This document shows positions 1-8,471 of a DNA stretch of 64,000 nucleotides, one piece after another. Both the position numbers and the translations under genes were made by a program. Source of the stretch: Kribbella aluminosa (GTDB taxonomy: Bacteria > Actinomycetota > Actinomycetes > Propionibacteriales > Kribbellaceae). Below the pieces are notes generated by a model, which was given only the letters and a program-made list of their open reading frames with translations, had not been told where the DNA came from and ran no database searches. Location: the NCBI RefSeq assembly GCF_017876295.1, contig NZ_JAGINT010000001.1:2914001-2978000 (forward strand), given 5' to 3'. Each line of letters opens with the position of its first letter. The stretch's first letter is position 1.

Positions 1-1143
1 GCGACTCTCGACCTGCTGACCCAGGTCGAACTCGAGAAGAGCCTCTTCACCCGGCCGCAGACTGCGTTCGTACTCAGGAATCGGCAGTCCATGCCAAGTT
101 GGCCTGCGGGCGAGCTCGTCAGGAGCCCGCTTCTGACAGTTGGTCAGAAGATCCGGCTACTCGGCCTCCTCGTGCCTCTCGCCCGGCACTGGCGTGCTCT
201 TGACATCGCGCAGCTTGGGCTGCGAGCACAGGCGCTCGCCACACCGGCGGATGTGCTGGTCGGCAAATGGGCAGGGCGCGCGGCCGGAGAGTGCTTCTTC
301 GGCCCCCTGCTGCAAGGGCTTCTGTACTGGCGTCTACCGGAGACAAGCGCCCATGTCATGTTGGCGATCCTGAAAGCCTTCCTCCGGGGCAAGGCGACAT
401 ACCGCCTGCGCAACGGTATGGCTGAACTGCCAGCGCGGCTGGCCCTTGAAGCAGACGTGCGGGTCGGTTGGGACGTTCGAGGCATCGAAAGGAACAAGTC
501 CGGCCAGTACGACGTGCAAGCGATGGATTCGACGGGAGCGAGCCGCGCGCTGCACGCCCGTTCGGTAGTCGTCGCTACCCGTGCAGGTGCTGCGATGTCG
601 CTGACCGAGTCGATTGCGCCGTGGGCTGTGGCTTTCCTGCAGAGCGTCGAGTACTCCCGCTCAACCACGTTCACTTTCCGGACCGCGCCGGGGGAAACGT
701 GCCCGCTACCCGGCCCGCTGTTGTTCCCGAGCTCCACACTGCCGGGGGTCAGCAGCATCAACCCCTTGGTGTCCGACGACGGGCAGCCGACCCGGATATT
801 CGGCATCAGTATCAACGCTGACTATCGTCGCCCGGCAGGCGCCGGCCTTGATGCGCTGGCGATGAACGTGCTTCGTGTGGTCTGCCTCTCGCTCGGATCG
901 CCCTGGTGGCTCACAAGCGCGAAACCGGTTCATGTTCAGGACTGGCCGGAGGCACTGCCCAAGTTCGATTCGGGCTATCTCGCTCGACTCCACGACTTCA
1001 GGACTGCAATGGCATCGGCCGATACTCCAGTCGCGTTCGCCGGGGACTATCTCGATGCGCCATACATCGACGGCGCGGTACGGAGTGCGACCAAGGCTGC
1101 CGACCTGGTCCGGAGCCGGCTCGCCGGCGACGCGGACGCATGA
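1..1143 (+). CDS. FAD-dependent amine oxidase / protoporphyrinogen-oxidase-like protein, 5' end outside window
   Basis: The reading frame is open from base 1, so only the C-terminal part (about 380 residues) is present and the N-terminal FAD-binding Rossmann motif is not visible. The middle reads like the substrate-binding part of flavin amine oxidases (RSVVVATRAGAAMSL is the usual strand before the FAD/substrate interface). The end carries the family's FAD-contacting motif, AFAGDYLDAPYIDGAVRS, followed by an alanine-rich helix. It is followed 6 bases later by a UbiA prenyltransferase and then a sensor-kinase-like gene in the same direction, so the three may be one transcript. The substrate is unknown; a carotenoid/isoprenoid desaturase-type oxidation is possible given the UbiA neighbour, but that is inference. 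Confidence 0.75.
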   Translation, partial: ATLDLLTQVELEKSLFTRPQTAFVLRNRQSMPSWPAGELVRSPLLTVGQKIRLLGLLVPLARHWRALDIAQLGLRAQALATPADVLVGKWAGRAAGECFFGPLLQGLLYWRLPETSAHVMLAILKAFLRGKATYRLRNGMAELPARLALEADVRVGWDVRGIERNKSGQYDVQAMDSTGASRALHARSVVVATRAGAAMSLTESIAPWAVAFLQSVEYSRSTTFTFRTAPGETCPLPGPLLFPSSTLPGVSSINPLVSDDGQPTRIFGISINADYRRPAGAGLDALAMNVLRVVCLSLGSPWWLTSAKPVHVQDWPEALPKFDSGYLARLHDFRTAMASADTPVAFAGDYLDAPYIDGAVRSATKAADLVRSRLAGDADA

Positions 1144-1149
1144 CCGGCC

Positions 1150-2022
1150 ATGCGTCCCCCCAGCCGACGCCGAACAGCGTCAGTGGTTCTCGACCTCGTG
1201 CGCATCCGGTCGACGGGCGGAGCGTTCGGTCTCGCAGGCATCGGATCCTGGAATCTCGCGCGGTCCGGTGTGGACATCGACGTACCCCGGCACGTCGCGA
1301 TCGCAGTGGCAGCGTTCCTCGGGATCGCGTTCTGCCAGGCTTTCAACGACGTGATCGATCGCGACCTGGATCGACTTGCGGGCAAGACGAGACCGCTCGC
1401 CGCCGGACAGCTGTCCTTGGGGACCGCGCGGTGGGTGAGTGGACTCTGCGCCGTAGGGGCCGTTCTTGTCGTCTCGTTCGATCCGGTGTTGTCGCTGGCC
1501 GAGGCTGCCGTCGTCGGTCTGGGTGTGTTGTACTCCTGCCGACTCAGGTCGACCATTCTGGTCGGGAACCTGTTGGTGGCCGCTGTCAGCACCAGCGCCT
1601 TTCTCCTCCCGTACCTGAGCGTCGGTGAGATCGGCCCTCCGGCCCTGGCGGGCTGGAGCTTCGTCGGCCTCTACATCTTGGGTAACGAGATTTTCAAGAC
1701 GCAGGTCGATCGTCGCGGGGACCGCGAGTACGGCCTCAGGACAGTTGCGACCGCCGCGCCGTCAGCCGCATCGTCTGCGGCGCTGCTGATAGCGACCTGC
1801 GGCATGGCCGGCCTGGCGACTGTTTTGGCTGCGAGGCTGAGATACGGCTGGCGGGTGGCGTTCATCTGCACCGTCCTGCTGGTTCTGCTGCTGCAGTTGG
1901 CATCGCTTGTCAGGCTGCTCATATCGACACGAGAGTGGATCGGTCTCGACTGGGAGGGGGCCCAGACCTGGTGGAAGATCCCGTGGGTTCCGGCTGGTCT
2001 TCTGCTGCTGATGGTGAGATAG
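1150..2022 (+). CDS. UbiA-family prenyltransferase
   Basis: A 290-residue polytopic membrane protein with about eight hydrophobic segments. UbiA enzymes transfer a prenyl chain from a prenyl diphosphate to an acceptor (quinone ring, haem, chlorophyllide, sugar) in the membrane. Both Asp-rich Mg-diphosphate motifs are visible: NDVIDRDLDRLAGKTRPLAAG-like (about residues 77-97, NDxxDxxxD) and DRRGDREYG (about residues 187-195). The ATG at 1150 lies just after the upstream stop codon, so translation is probably coupled. The acceptor cannot be assigned. The following sensor-like protein and preceding flavoprotein suggest a small specialised lipid or pigment operon rather than menaquinone synthesis. 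Confidence 0.85.
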   Translation: MRPPSRRRTASVVLDLVRIRSTGGAFGLAGIGSWNLARSGVDIDVPRHVAIAVAAFLGIAFCQAFNDVIDRDLDRLAGKTRPLAAGQLSLGTARWVSGLCAVGAVLVVSFDPVLSLAEAAVVGLGVLYSCRLRSTILVGNLLVAAVSTSAFLLPYLSVGEIGPPALAGWSFVGLYILGNEIFKTQVDRRGDREYGLRTVATAAPSAASSAALLIATCGMAGLATVLAARLRYGWRVAFICTVLLVLLLQLASLVRLLISTREWIGLDWEGAQTWWKIPWVPAGLLLLMVR

Positions 2023-2040
2023 AGGGGGAGTGTGGGGGTG

Positions 2041-4017
2041 ATGTCAGATGAGGTACGACGTGGTCCGACCGGGCCGTTGCGGCTCGTTGGTGTGGCCGAG
2101 AGGACTGGTGCGTGGGCAGCCTCGGCGGGATATCTACAGAGGGGCATCGTTACCGCCGCAACCTGTTGGATCGCCTATCGGCTCGGCTGGTCGGGCTGGA
2201 TTGTTGCCGGATCCTCAGTGATCCTGCTGGCGTGGAATGGCATTGCCGGACTACGCGCCGCCCGGCACGTCTCGCCGGGCCGCCTCGCCGCGGTGCCGGT
2301 CCTGGTCGTCGACATCACCATCATGATCGGGCTTGCGATGTTGGTTGCCGCCGCCCAACCAGCGGGGACCATTCTGAACCACGGCGCGGATCTCGCCGGC
2401 CAATATGCGGTCGGCACGACGGTCCTCTGGACAGCGCTCCGCGGGGTCAGTGCCGGCCTGGCGGTTGTCCTGAGCAGTTGCCTCATGCAACTGGTGGCCG
2501 TCCTGGTCAACGGAGCGGAGGTCGCGGGCCGCGCCGCAGTGGTCGAACTCGTCGTCCGGATAACCTGGGTTGTCGCGGCATTGACGGTCGCGTCGGCGAT
2601 CATGGCCTACGCCAACCGGTCATGGCGGCTGGCGTTGTCACTCGGCAACGAGTTGAAGACCTACTCGACCATACAGCGGTACCTGGACAGCGTCCACGAC
2701 ATCGTGTTGCAGGACTACGGCCACATCCTGCGAACGACGGCGCGAACCGACATCTCGTCGCAGCGAGTGCTTGATGACATCGGTCGCTGGGCGCGGCAGT
2801 CGATCGCGTTGATCCGTGCGAGATTCGCTCAGGAGGACAGCGACGACAGACGTGTGGGTGTTCGCTTCGATGCGCTGGGGGCGGAGTTCCGGCGTCGCGG
2901 CCTCGACGTCGACGTCCGGGTGGACGTCGAAGAGATGAATCCACACGTCGGCGGGATCGTGGTCGCTGGCGTCCGCGAATTGCTGTCGAACGTGCAGGTG
3001 CACGCCGGCGTCCGTCGCGCCGAGTTGGCTGTGCGACTCGATGCTGGGTCGCTGGTGGTCGACGTTGTGGACCGAGGCTGCGGCTTCACGCCACGGCGGG
3101 ACGAGTTCGGATATGGCCTGGCGCATTCGGTCGCCGACAGGTTGTCCACGATCAACGGACGCTTCCGGATCGACTCGCGGGCCGGTCTCGGCACCAAGGT
3201 GACTCTGTGGATTCCGATCGACGTTGCACTCCGCGTGTCGACGGAGTCAGGCACTCCTTCGCTCGATCACCTCGTCGCGCGGCTCTCCGCGGCGAGCCGG
3301 CTGCCGGGAGGCCAAAGTTGCGATCATCGCCCGTGGTGGAAGCGCGATCTGTCCGAGCCCGAGGTACGGGCCATGGTGCACAACCTGGCGCGGGGCTGGC
3401 TAGCCACGCCTGTGCTCGTGTATCGGATCTTTGTCGGCCCGGTACAGGTGCTCACGGGCCTGAGCGAGCCCGGCCTCAGCCCCGGTCGCACCATGGTCGT
3501 GGCACTTCTCGGATACCAGGCAGTAGAGATCACGGTGTTGATCCTGGCGATCCGTGGTCGAGCCGGTCGGCTGTTGAAGAACCCCGCCGTGCTGCTGGCT
3601 GACTTTTCGATCTGCGCGGTGCTCAACGTCTGGGCGGCGCAGGTCGTCGCGACCGCCGGTCTGCCGTTGGATGTCTCGCACCAGTTCCTGTTTGCTTACA
3701 CCTACGGTGCTGTCGCGTTATGGACCGTCGTACACGGCTCGCGGACCGGACTGGCTGTTCTCGCGCTCGCGCTGGCGCTCGAAGTAGTCCTGACCGGGAT
3801 GTCACTCGAGGGATTCACCGTCGGGACCGCGCTGACCCAATGTGCAAAGTTGACGGCGGCTGTCCTGGTTGCGGCCAGTGTGAAATGGAGTTCTGACAGA
3901 GCAGTGGCTCGGGCCGTGCAGTCGACTGCGGATCTGGGAAAAGTGAACTCGCGGATCGTGCTCATGCACAAGCTCGGCAGCCGATCGGAGTCGGTGCTGA
4001 GCCAAGTTTCGCGTTGA
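2041..4017 (+). CDS. Duplicated membrane sensor histidine-kinase-like protein (TM-kinase-TM)
   Basis: About 658 residues. The ATG at 2041 sits 10 bases after AGAGGGGGAG; GTG codons at 2032 and 2038 are in-frame alternatives. Layout: about six membrane segments (residues 25-190), a DesK/NarL-type dimerisation helix with VHDIVLQDYGHIL (the HDxVLQ phosphoacceptor pattern), then a HATPase_c domain with N-box ELLSNVQVHAG, G1 box DRGCGFTP, G2 box GYGLAHSV and closing GLGTKVTLWIP. After the kinase domain the membrane module recurs (residues 450-620): ALWTVVHGSRTGLAVLA in the second copy matches VLWTALRGVSAGLAVVL in the first. The gene stops at the start of a second dimerisation helix, whose continuation lies in the next ORF. 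No response regulator lies nearby. Kinase activity of the first half looks possible; the signal is unknown. Confidence 0.8.
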   Translation: MSDEVRRGPTGPLRLVGVAERTGAWAASAGYLQRGIVTAATCWIAYRLGWSGWIVAGSSVILLAWNGIAGLRAARHVSPGRLAAVPVLVVDITIMIGLAMLVAAAQPAGTILNHGADLAGQYAVGTTVLWTALRGVSAGLAVVLSSCLMQLVAVLVNGAEVAGRAAVVELVVRITWVVAALTVASAIMAYANRSWRLALSLGNELKTYSTIQRYLDSVHDIVLQDYGHILRTTARTDISSQRVLDDIGRWARQSIALIRARFAQEDSDDRRVGVRFDALGAEFRRRGLDVDVRVDVEEMNPHVGGIVVAGVRELLSNVQVHAGVRRAELAVRLDAGSLVVDVVDRGCGFTPRRDEFGYGLAHSVADRLSTINGRFRIDSRAGLGTKVTLWIPIDVALRVSTESGTPSLDHLVARLSAASRLPGGQSCDHRPWWKRDLSEPEVRAMVHNLARGWLATPVLVYRIFVGPVQVLTGLSEPGLSPGRTMVVALLGYQAVEITVLILAIRGRAGRLLKNPAVLLADFSICAVLNVWAAQVVATAGLPLDVSHQFLFAYTYGAVALWTVVHGSRTGLAVLALALALEVVLTGMSLEGFTVGTALTQCAKLTAAVLVAASVKWSSDRAVARAVQSTADLGKVNSRIVLMHKLGSRSESVLSQVSR

Positions 4018-4562
4018 CGAAGCGCGAGGGCAGAGACCTCGAGCGCAAGGTAACCGCGATTCGCGCGATCACCCTGACTGAGATAGCCCGCCTTCGCCGG
4101 GAGCTTGACAGGCCCGGCGAGCTCTTCGAGTCTTCCGCTGACGGGTGGACGAGCGCTGCAGGCGGAGTCCACCCTCCGGGACAGGATGTGACCGCGGCGG
4201 ATGGGATACGTCGGGAGCTCGCTACGGCCGGTGTACGGGCCGAGCTGGTGCTCGTCGGCGCGGTGGACGACGCTGACGCCGAACTACTGGCCGCGGTGGC
4301 CGAGGTCGCGCATCTGGTCGCCGCGGTCCTGCGAAGTCGCCACCTCGTCGTCATAATCCGATCTGGCGCAGGTCACCTGCAGGCGGTGATCCGCGATCGC
4401 GACTCGGAGGCGTCCGAGCTGCTCGGACAGCTACTGCCGAGATTCAGGTCTTCTGCACCAGGCATCGAGGTGACGGCAGTCAGCGATCTGAAGACTGCCG
4501 AAGGGCGCGGGTCGTGGTCGACGCCCGGACTGCCCGATCGACGCGCGTGTCAGCGTAGGTGA
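4014..4562 (+). CDS. Detached second kinase half, degenerate HATPase-like
   Basis: 182 residues starting at TTG 4014, which overlaps the upstream TGA (4015-4017) in the -1 frame. Joined to the tail of the preceding protein it rebuilds a second copy of that protein's dimerisation helix: LERKVTAIRAITLTEIARLR here matches VLDDIGRWARQSIALIRARF there. The rest resembles a decayed HATPase_c domain (AELLAAVAEVAHLVAAVLRS where the N box should be, then IRSGAGHLQAVIRDRDSE), but the N-box asparagine and the glycine boxes are absent, so ATP binding is unlikely. It could be made by -1 slippage, by reinitiation at the overlapping TTG, or be a frameshifted remnant. Convergent with a small minus-strand ORF. 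Confidence 0.55.
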   Translation: MTKREGRDLERKVTAIRAITLTEIARLRRELDRPGELFESSADGWTSAAGGVHPPGQDVTAADGIRRELATAGVRAELVLVGAVDDADAELLAAVAEVAHLVAAVLRSRHLVVIIRSGAGHLQAVIRDRDSEASELLGQLLPRFRSSAPGIEVTAVSDLKTAEGRGSWSTPGLPDRRACQRR

Positions 4563-4701
4563 GCGGCTGTGATGATGACGGCGACCGTCGCCACGGTGAA
4601 TGTCGCCGCGAGACGGTCCGCGCGGTCCGGCCCCACGACTGGTTGGCGGTGTCGATGGAGGACAGAGCCGAGACGACCATTTTCGCAAGGTGCTTCATCA
4701 T
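4480..4701 (-). CDS. Small ORF with strong ribosome-binding site, unknown function
   Basis: 73 codons beginning MMKHLAKMVVSALSSIDTAN. It is preceded by AAAGGAGG, 3 bases before the first ATG and 6 before the second, one of the strongest Shine-Dalgarno matches in the window. That is the main reason to report it. The N-terminus is amphipathic and contains one tryptophan (QSWGRT). The C-terminal part is low-complexity and overlaps the end of the convergent gene at 4014-4562. In the alternative frame the end reads AATFTVATVAVIITAAHLR, a plausible membrane helix ending at 4550, so the annotated frame may carry a frameshift and the original product may have been a short membrane peptide of about 50 residues. 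Not recognised. Confidence 0.3.
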   Translation of the reverse strand: MMKHLAKMVVSALSSIDTANQSWGRTARTVSRRHSPWRRSPSSSQPLTYADTRVDRAVRASTTTRALRQSSDR

Positions 4702-5156
4702 GGCCTCCTTTCACCATCGAGTGTGCCAACTGCCGCGGATCGCCTGTAGAACAGATCTTCCGGCAGTACGAGGGGCAGTTGACGGCCGAGTACATGGGCG
4801 CAACTACACCCACCCGAAGGGCATTTCGACGGGGTCTGAACCGACAACCGCGTGCGATCGGCGCTGGCGCCGGCTGGAAGACCGGGGCGTCGTGCGCCTC
4901 GGGGTTCGAGCGATCAAGGTTATCGGCGCGCCCTGGTCGACGGGTCGACTGCTGTGCTCCGCGCGCACGTCATGACCTTGCAGTTGGGCCGGGGCGAAGG
5001 TGAGATGTGCGGCAGCAGTGACGACCAGGCGGTCCGGGACAGCCTCGGGACGAGGTCTGTTGAGCCGCGTGCCATTTGTGGCTGGGCGTCGTCGACCTAG
5101 CTGAGGTGGGCCTCGACGGAGCCGAACGGGACTGGTGCTGATCGAGCGCTGGGTTG
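4702..5156. other. Intergenic stretch without recognisable gene
   Basis: Short ORFs here have no ribosome-binding sites and shadow-like composition. It separates the kinase-like operon from the fucose locus. No hairpin with a T-tract was seen. Confidence 0.4.
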
Positions 5157-6451
5157 TCAGCGCGTCCAGGCCGGTCCGCCCGGAAAGTTGAAGTGGTGGA
5201 GCGCCTCGGACGTCATTTGCGCGCTGTAACCGGGCGTGGAAGGGATCACGTAGTGGCCTTGGTGGATCTGGACCGGGTCGACGAAATGTTCGTGGAGGTG
5301 GTCGACGTACTCGGTGGCCCGGTCGGTCGTTGATCCGGTGATGGCGATGTAGTCAAAGATGGACAGGTTCTGGACAAGTTCGCAGAGGCCGACGCCGCCG
5401 GCATGAGGACAGACCGGTCTGCCGAACGTCGCGGAGAGCAGGAGATTGCTGATGTTCTCGTTGACTCCAGCGACTCGCGTGGCGTCGATCTGAAGAAAGG
5501 ACAGCGCCCCGGCCTGGAGGAGTTGCTTGACGATGATCCGGTTCTGGACGTGCTCTCCGGTGGCGATGCGGATGGGCGCGACGGCGCGGGCGATCGCGGC
5601 GTGGCCGAGAATGTCGTCGGGACTGGTCGGTTCCTCTACCCACCAGACGTCGTACGGCTTCAGCGCTTCGATCCAGGTGATTGCGTCGTCGATGCCCCAG
5701 CGCTGATTGGCATCGACGGCAGTCCGCTTGTGGGGTCCGACTGTGTTGCGGGCGAGCGCGAGTCTTCGGACGTCGTCTTGGACCGAGCCGCCGACCTTGA
5801 GCTTGACCTGCGCGAAGCCGTCGGCCGCTGCCTGCTGGCACAGCCGCATCAGCTTGTCATCGGTGTAGCTCAGCCATCCCGGCGTGGTTGTGTAGCCCGG
5901 ATAGCCGGTTTGCCTGATGAGTTGCTCGCGTTCGGCCTTACCGGACTCTGAGCTCCGGAGGATGTCCAGGGTCTCAGAGCGCCCTCGATGTAGCGGAAGT
6001 CGACGAGGTCGACGGTCTGCTCTGGCGTGAGTTCGCAGAGCAGCTTCCACAACGGTACGCCGGCGCGCTTGGCCGCCAGGTCCCACAGTGCGTTGACGAC
6101 CGCACCGACGGCCACATGTGTGACACCCTTCTCGGGACCCAGCCACCTCAGTTGTGAATCATGCACGAGAGATGGCCAGAACCCGCCGAGATCGCCCAGG
6201 AGGTCGTCGACATCGCGCCCGACCACCCAGCTGCGGAGTGACTCGATCGCGGCCCTCTGGACGTCATTGCCCCGGCCGATCGTGAAGACGAATCCGTGAC
6301 CCTCCAACCCGTCGGGCGCGTTGGTGCGGATGACGAGGTACGCCGCCGAGTAGTCGGGGTCGGCGTTCATCGCGTCCGATCCGTCAAGCTGATCGGACGT
6401 GGGGAATCGGATGTCAAAGGTGTCGAAGGCAATGAATGTGGTCGGGCCCAT
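5157..6451 (-). pseudogene. Enolase-superfamily L-fuconate-dehydratase-like gene, frameshifted
   Basis: The ATG at 6451 has AGGAG 8 bases upstream. The first 160 codons run [20 protein letters not shown] to [13 protein letters not shown] in one frame. The remaining 275 codons ([20 protein letters not shown] onward) are in another frame. The break lies at about 5972-5978, where a few bases have been lost between YIEGAL and ETLDIL. Both halves match the L-fuconate dehydratase group of the mandelate-racemase/enolase superfamily, which dehydrates L-fuconate to 2-keto-3-deoxy-L-fuconate. Catalytic features survive in the second half: VKLKVGG (Lys), DANQRW and EEPTSPDD (metal ligands), ATGEHVQNR, PHAGGVG (His). 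It is the last gene of the fucose operon. A single-base assembly error cannot be excluded, but the next gene is damaged as well. Confidence 0.75.
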
Positions 6452-6473
6452 GGTGAGAGCTCCTGTTGCCGGA

Positions 6474-7604
6474 TCAGTTGAGGTCGACGTCGAGTTCGAC
6501 GACCGGGACGAGTACGTCGGGCCGGCGGCGGGGCAGTCGTAGGACGACGCCACCCGCCGGGCTGATCGGGTACTGATGTGGAACCAGGAGTTCGAGATCG
6601 CGCGCGTCGTCGAACGCGATCTCGAGACCGTTGTGGACGAGGTTGGCGTGGCGGACCTTGCCCTCCAGATTCGGCAGCACGAGGTCGCCGCCTGGCCAGT
6701 CGAGGATGTGCAGGAACAGGCGACCGTCTCGTTGAGTGGCCAGGCAACCCGCGGGTGGTGCGACGGTGGACGGTGACGCGCCGTGGATAGCCTCCGTGTG
6801 CAGGTTGAGCCAATCGGCGAGCTGGTCGAGACGGTCCACGGCCTGCTGCTCGATGGCGCCGCGACCGGTCGGTCCGACGTTGAGGAGCAGGTTGCCTGCG
6901 CGGGCAACTGTCTCGATGAGAATCCGCGCGAGAGTCCGGGGTTCGAGCCAATCCTGATAGGTGGGTGCGTAGCCTCACGAGCCGTTCATGGTGCGGCAGG
7001 TCTCCCAGGGGAGGTCGGGAGTCGTGCTGCCAGGTGAGTATTCCTCGGGGGTGATGAAGTCGGCTGAGCCGGGAAGGTCGAGGCGGTCGTTGAGGAGTAC
7101 GTCGGGCGCCAGGTCGCGGATCATCGCGACCAGGTTCTCCGAGCCCCAGTCGTCACGCCCCTTCCCGGCGGGCACGAGCGCGTCGCCCGGATAGGAGAAG
7201 TCGAGCCACAGGAGATCGGGCTCGTACCGCGTGAGGAGTTCGCGGACCTGATCGTGCAGATACTCCCGGTAGACGGCGAAGTCACGGGTCGCGTCGATCG
7301 GCTGATAACGATCGGGATGGAGGCCGTCAATGGTGAAATGCGGATGATGTCATTCGATCAGTGAGTAGTAGAGGCCGATTTTGAGCCCTTCGGCGCGGCA
7401 CGCGTCGGCGAACTCGGCCACGAGATCGCGGCCGGCCGCCGGAGCCTGGGCGATCGTGAAGTCCGAGACGGGCGACGGCCACAGGCAGAATCCCTCGTGA
7501 TGATGCTTCGCGGTGAGTACGGCGAGGCCGTAGTGCATGAACAGGCCGAACCGGGCGGCTGTGAACCACTCGTCGGTGCGCTTGCGAGTCATCGACTGTT
7601 TCAT
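6474..7604 (-). pseudogene. GH29 alpha-L-fucosidase with two in-frame TGA codons at conserved Trp positions
   Basis: One continuous frame of 377 codons, ATG at 7604 with GAGGA 5 bases upstream, interrupted by TGA at 7350-7352 and 6975-6977. The first follows GLKIGLYYSLIE and precedes HHPHFTIDGLHP. The second follows CRTMNGS and precedes [12 protein letters not shown]. In the intact paralogue at 13766-15037 the same places read VDWHHPDYP and MNSTWGYVP, so both stops replace TGG. The C-terminus ([19 protein letters not shown]) is normal for family GH29. Between FGLFMHYGL and AVLTAKHHHEGF about 50 residues of the usual N-terminal barrel are missing in frame. The enzyme would release L-fucose from fucosides taken up by the adjoining importer. 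Most likely decayed; TGA read-through is the alternative. Confidence 0.8.
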
Positions 7605-7625
7605 GGTTTCCTCGAGACGGTGTGG

Positions 7626-8471
7626 TCAGCGTCCGCCGAAACCGCTGCTGGCGACGCCCTGGACGATCCAGCGCTGCGCGACGATGTAGATGCAGGTGAT
7701 CGGTACGGCGGTCATGGCGGCGGCTGCCATCATCAGGCGCCAGTCGGTTCCGATGACCGAGCTGAACGCGAGCAGGCCGGCTGCGATCGGACGGGTACGG
7801 TCGGAACTGGATATCAGCAGGGGCCAGAGCAGTCCGTTCCACTGTCCGATGAAGGTGAACACGGCCAGCGTGATGACGGCCGGCTTGGCGAGCGGCAGCA
7901 TGATGCTCCAGTAGATCCGCCATCGGCCGGCCCCGTCGATCATGGCGGCTTCCTCGAGCTCGCGAGGAATTCCGAGGAAGAACTGGCGCAGCAGGAAGAC
8001 GCCGAAGGCGCCGAACAACTGCGGCACGATGATCCCCTGGTAGGTGTCCACCCAGCCGATCCGGCTGAGCAGGATGTACACCGGGATCAAGGTCAGCTGG
8101 AACGGCACCATCATGGTCGCCAGGTAGACGACGAACAGAACGCGACGGCCTGGGAAGTCGAGCCGGGCGAATCCGTACGCCGCCATCGACGACAGCAGCA
8201 CCAGACCCGTGGTCACCGACACCGCGTAGATGATCGTGTTGCCCAGGTAGAGGCCGAAGGGCGCCGCCTCGAGAGCGTCGCGGAAGTTCTCGGGATGCCA
8301 GCTCTTCGGAAGGACCGTGGGTGGAATCTGGGCGATCTCCGAACTCGACTTGAACGCTGTCAGCAACATCCAGACGAGCGGAACTAGCGTACCCACCGCG
8401 AGCAGCAGGGCGAGAACCAGCGGGACAATGTTGGGCGGTGTCCTGAACACCCTCGATCGATCAGTCGTCAT
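7626..8471 (-). CDS. Carbohydrate ABC transporter permease, MalG type
   Basis: 281 residues with six membrane segments. The cytoplasmic EAA loop, which contacts the ATPase, reads ELEEAAMIDGAGRWRIYWSI (about residues 185-204), the hallmark of CUT1 sugar importers. The start overlaps the end of the upstream permease by 11 bases, which implies coupled translation. It ends 22 bases before the damaged fucosidase. Together with the MalF-type partner and the lipoprotein encoded upstream it forms the membrane part of an importer, presumably for fucosides or fuco-oligosaccharides. No ATPase gene is in the operon; the UgpC/MsmK-type ATPase at 30149-31435 is a candidate partner. Confidence 0.9.
   Translation of the reverse strand: MTTDRSRVFRTPPNIVPLVLALLLAVGTLVPLVWMLLTAFKSSSEIAQIPPTVLPKSWHPENFRDALEAAPFGLYLGNTIIYAVSVTTGLVLLSSMAAYGFARLDFPGRRVLFVVYLATMMVPFQLTLIPVYILLSRIGWVDTYQGIIVPQLFGAFGVFLLRQFFLGIPRELEEAAMIDGAGRWRIYWSIMLPLAKPAVITLAVFTFIGQWNGLLWPLLISSSDRTRPIAAGLLAFSSVIGTDWRLMMAAAAMTAVPITCIYIVAQRWIVQGVASSGFGGR

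Noticed and set aside
4480..4701. ComX-like prenylated pheromone precursor next to UbiA and a kinase
   Set aside because: ComX is modified by ComQ, an isoprenyl-diphosphate-synthase-type protein, not a UbiA enzyme, and the Trp is not near the C-terminus. Kept only as an unidentified small ORF.
6474..7604. Selenocysteine reading of the two TGA codons
   Set aside because: Both replace conserved Trp, not Cys, and no SECIS-like hairpin placed after the TGA was apparent; Trp loss or read-through explains it better.
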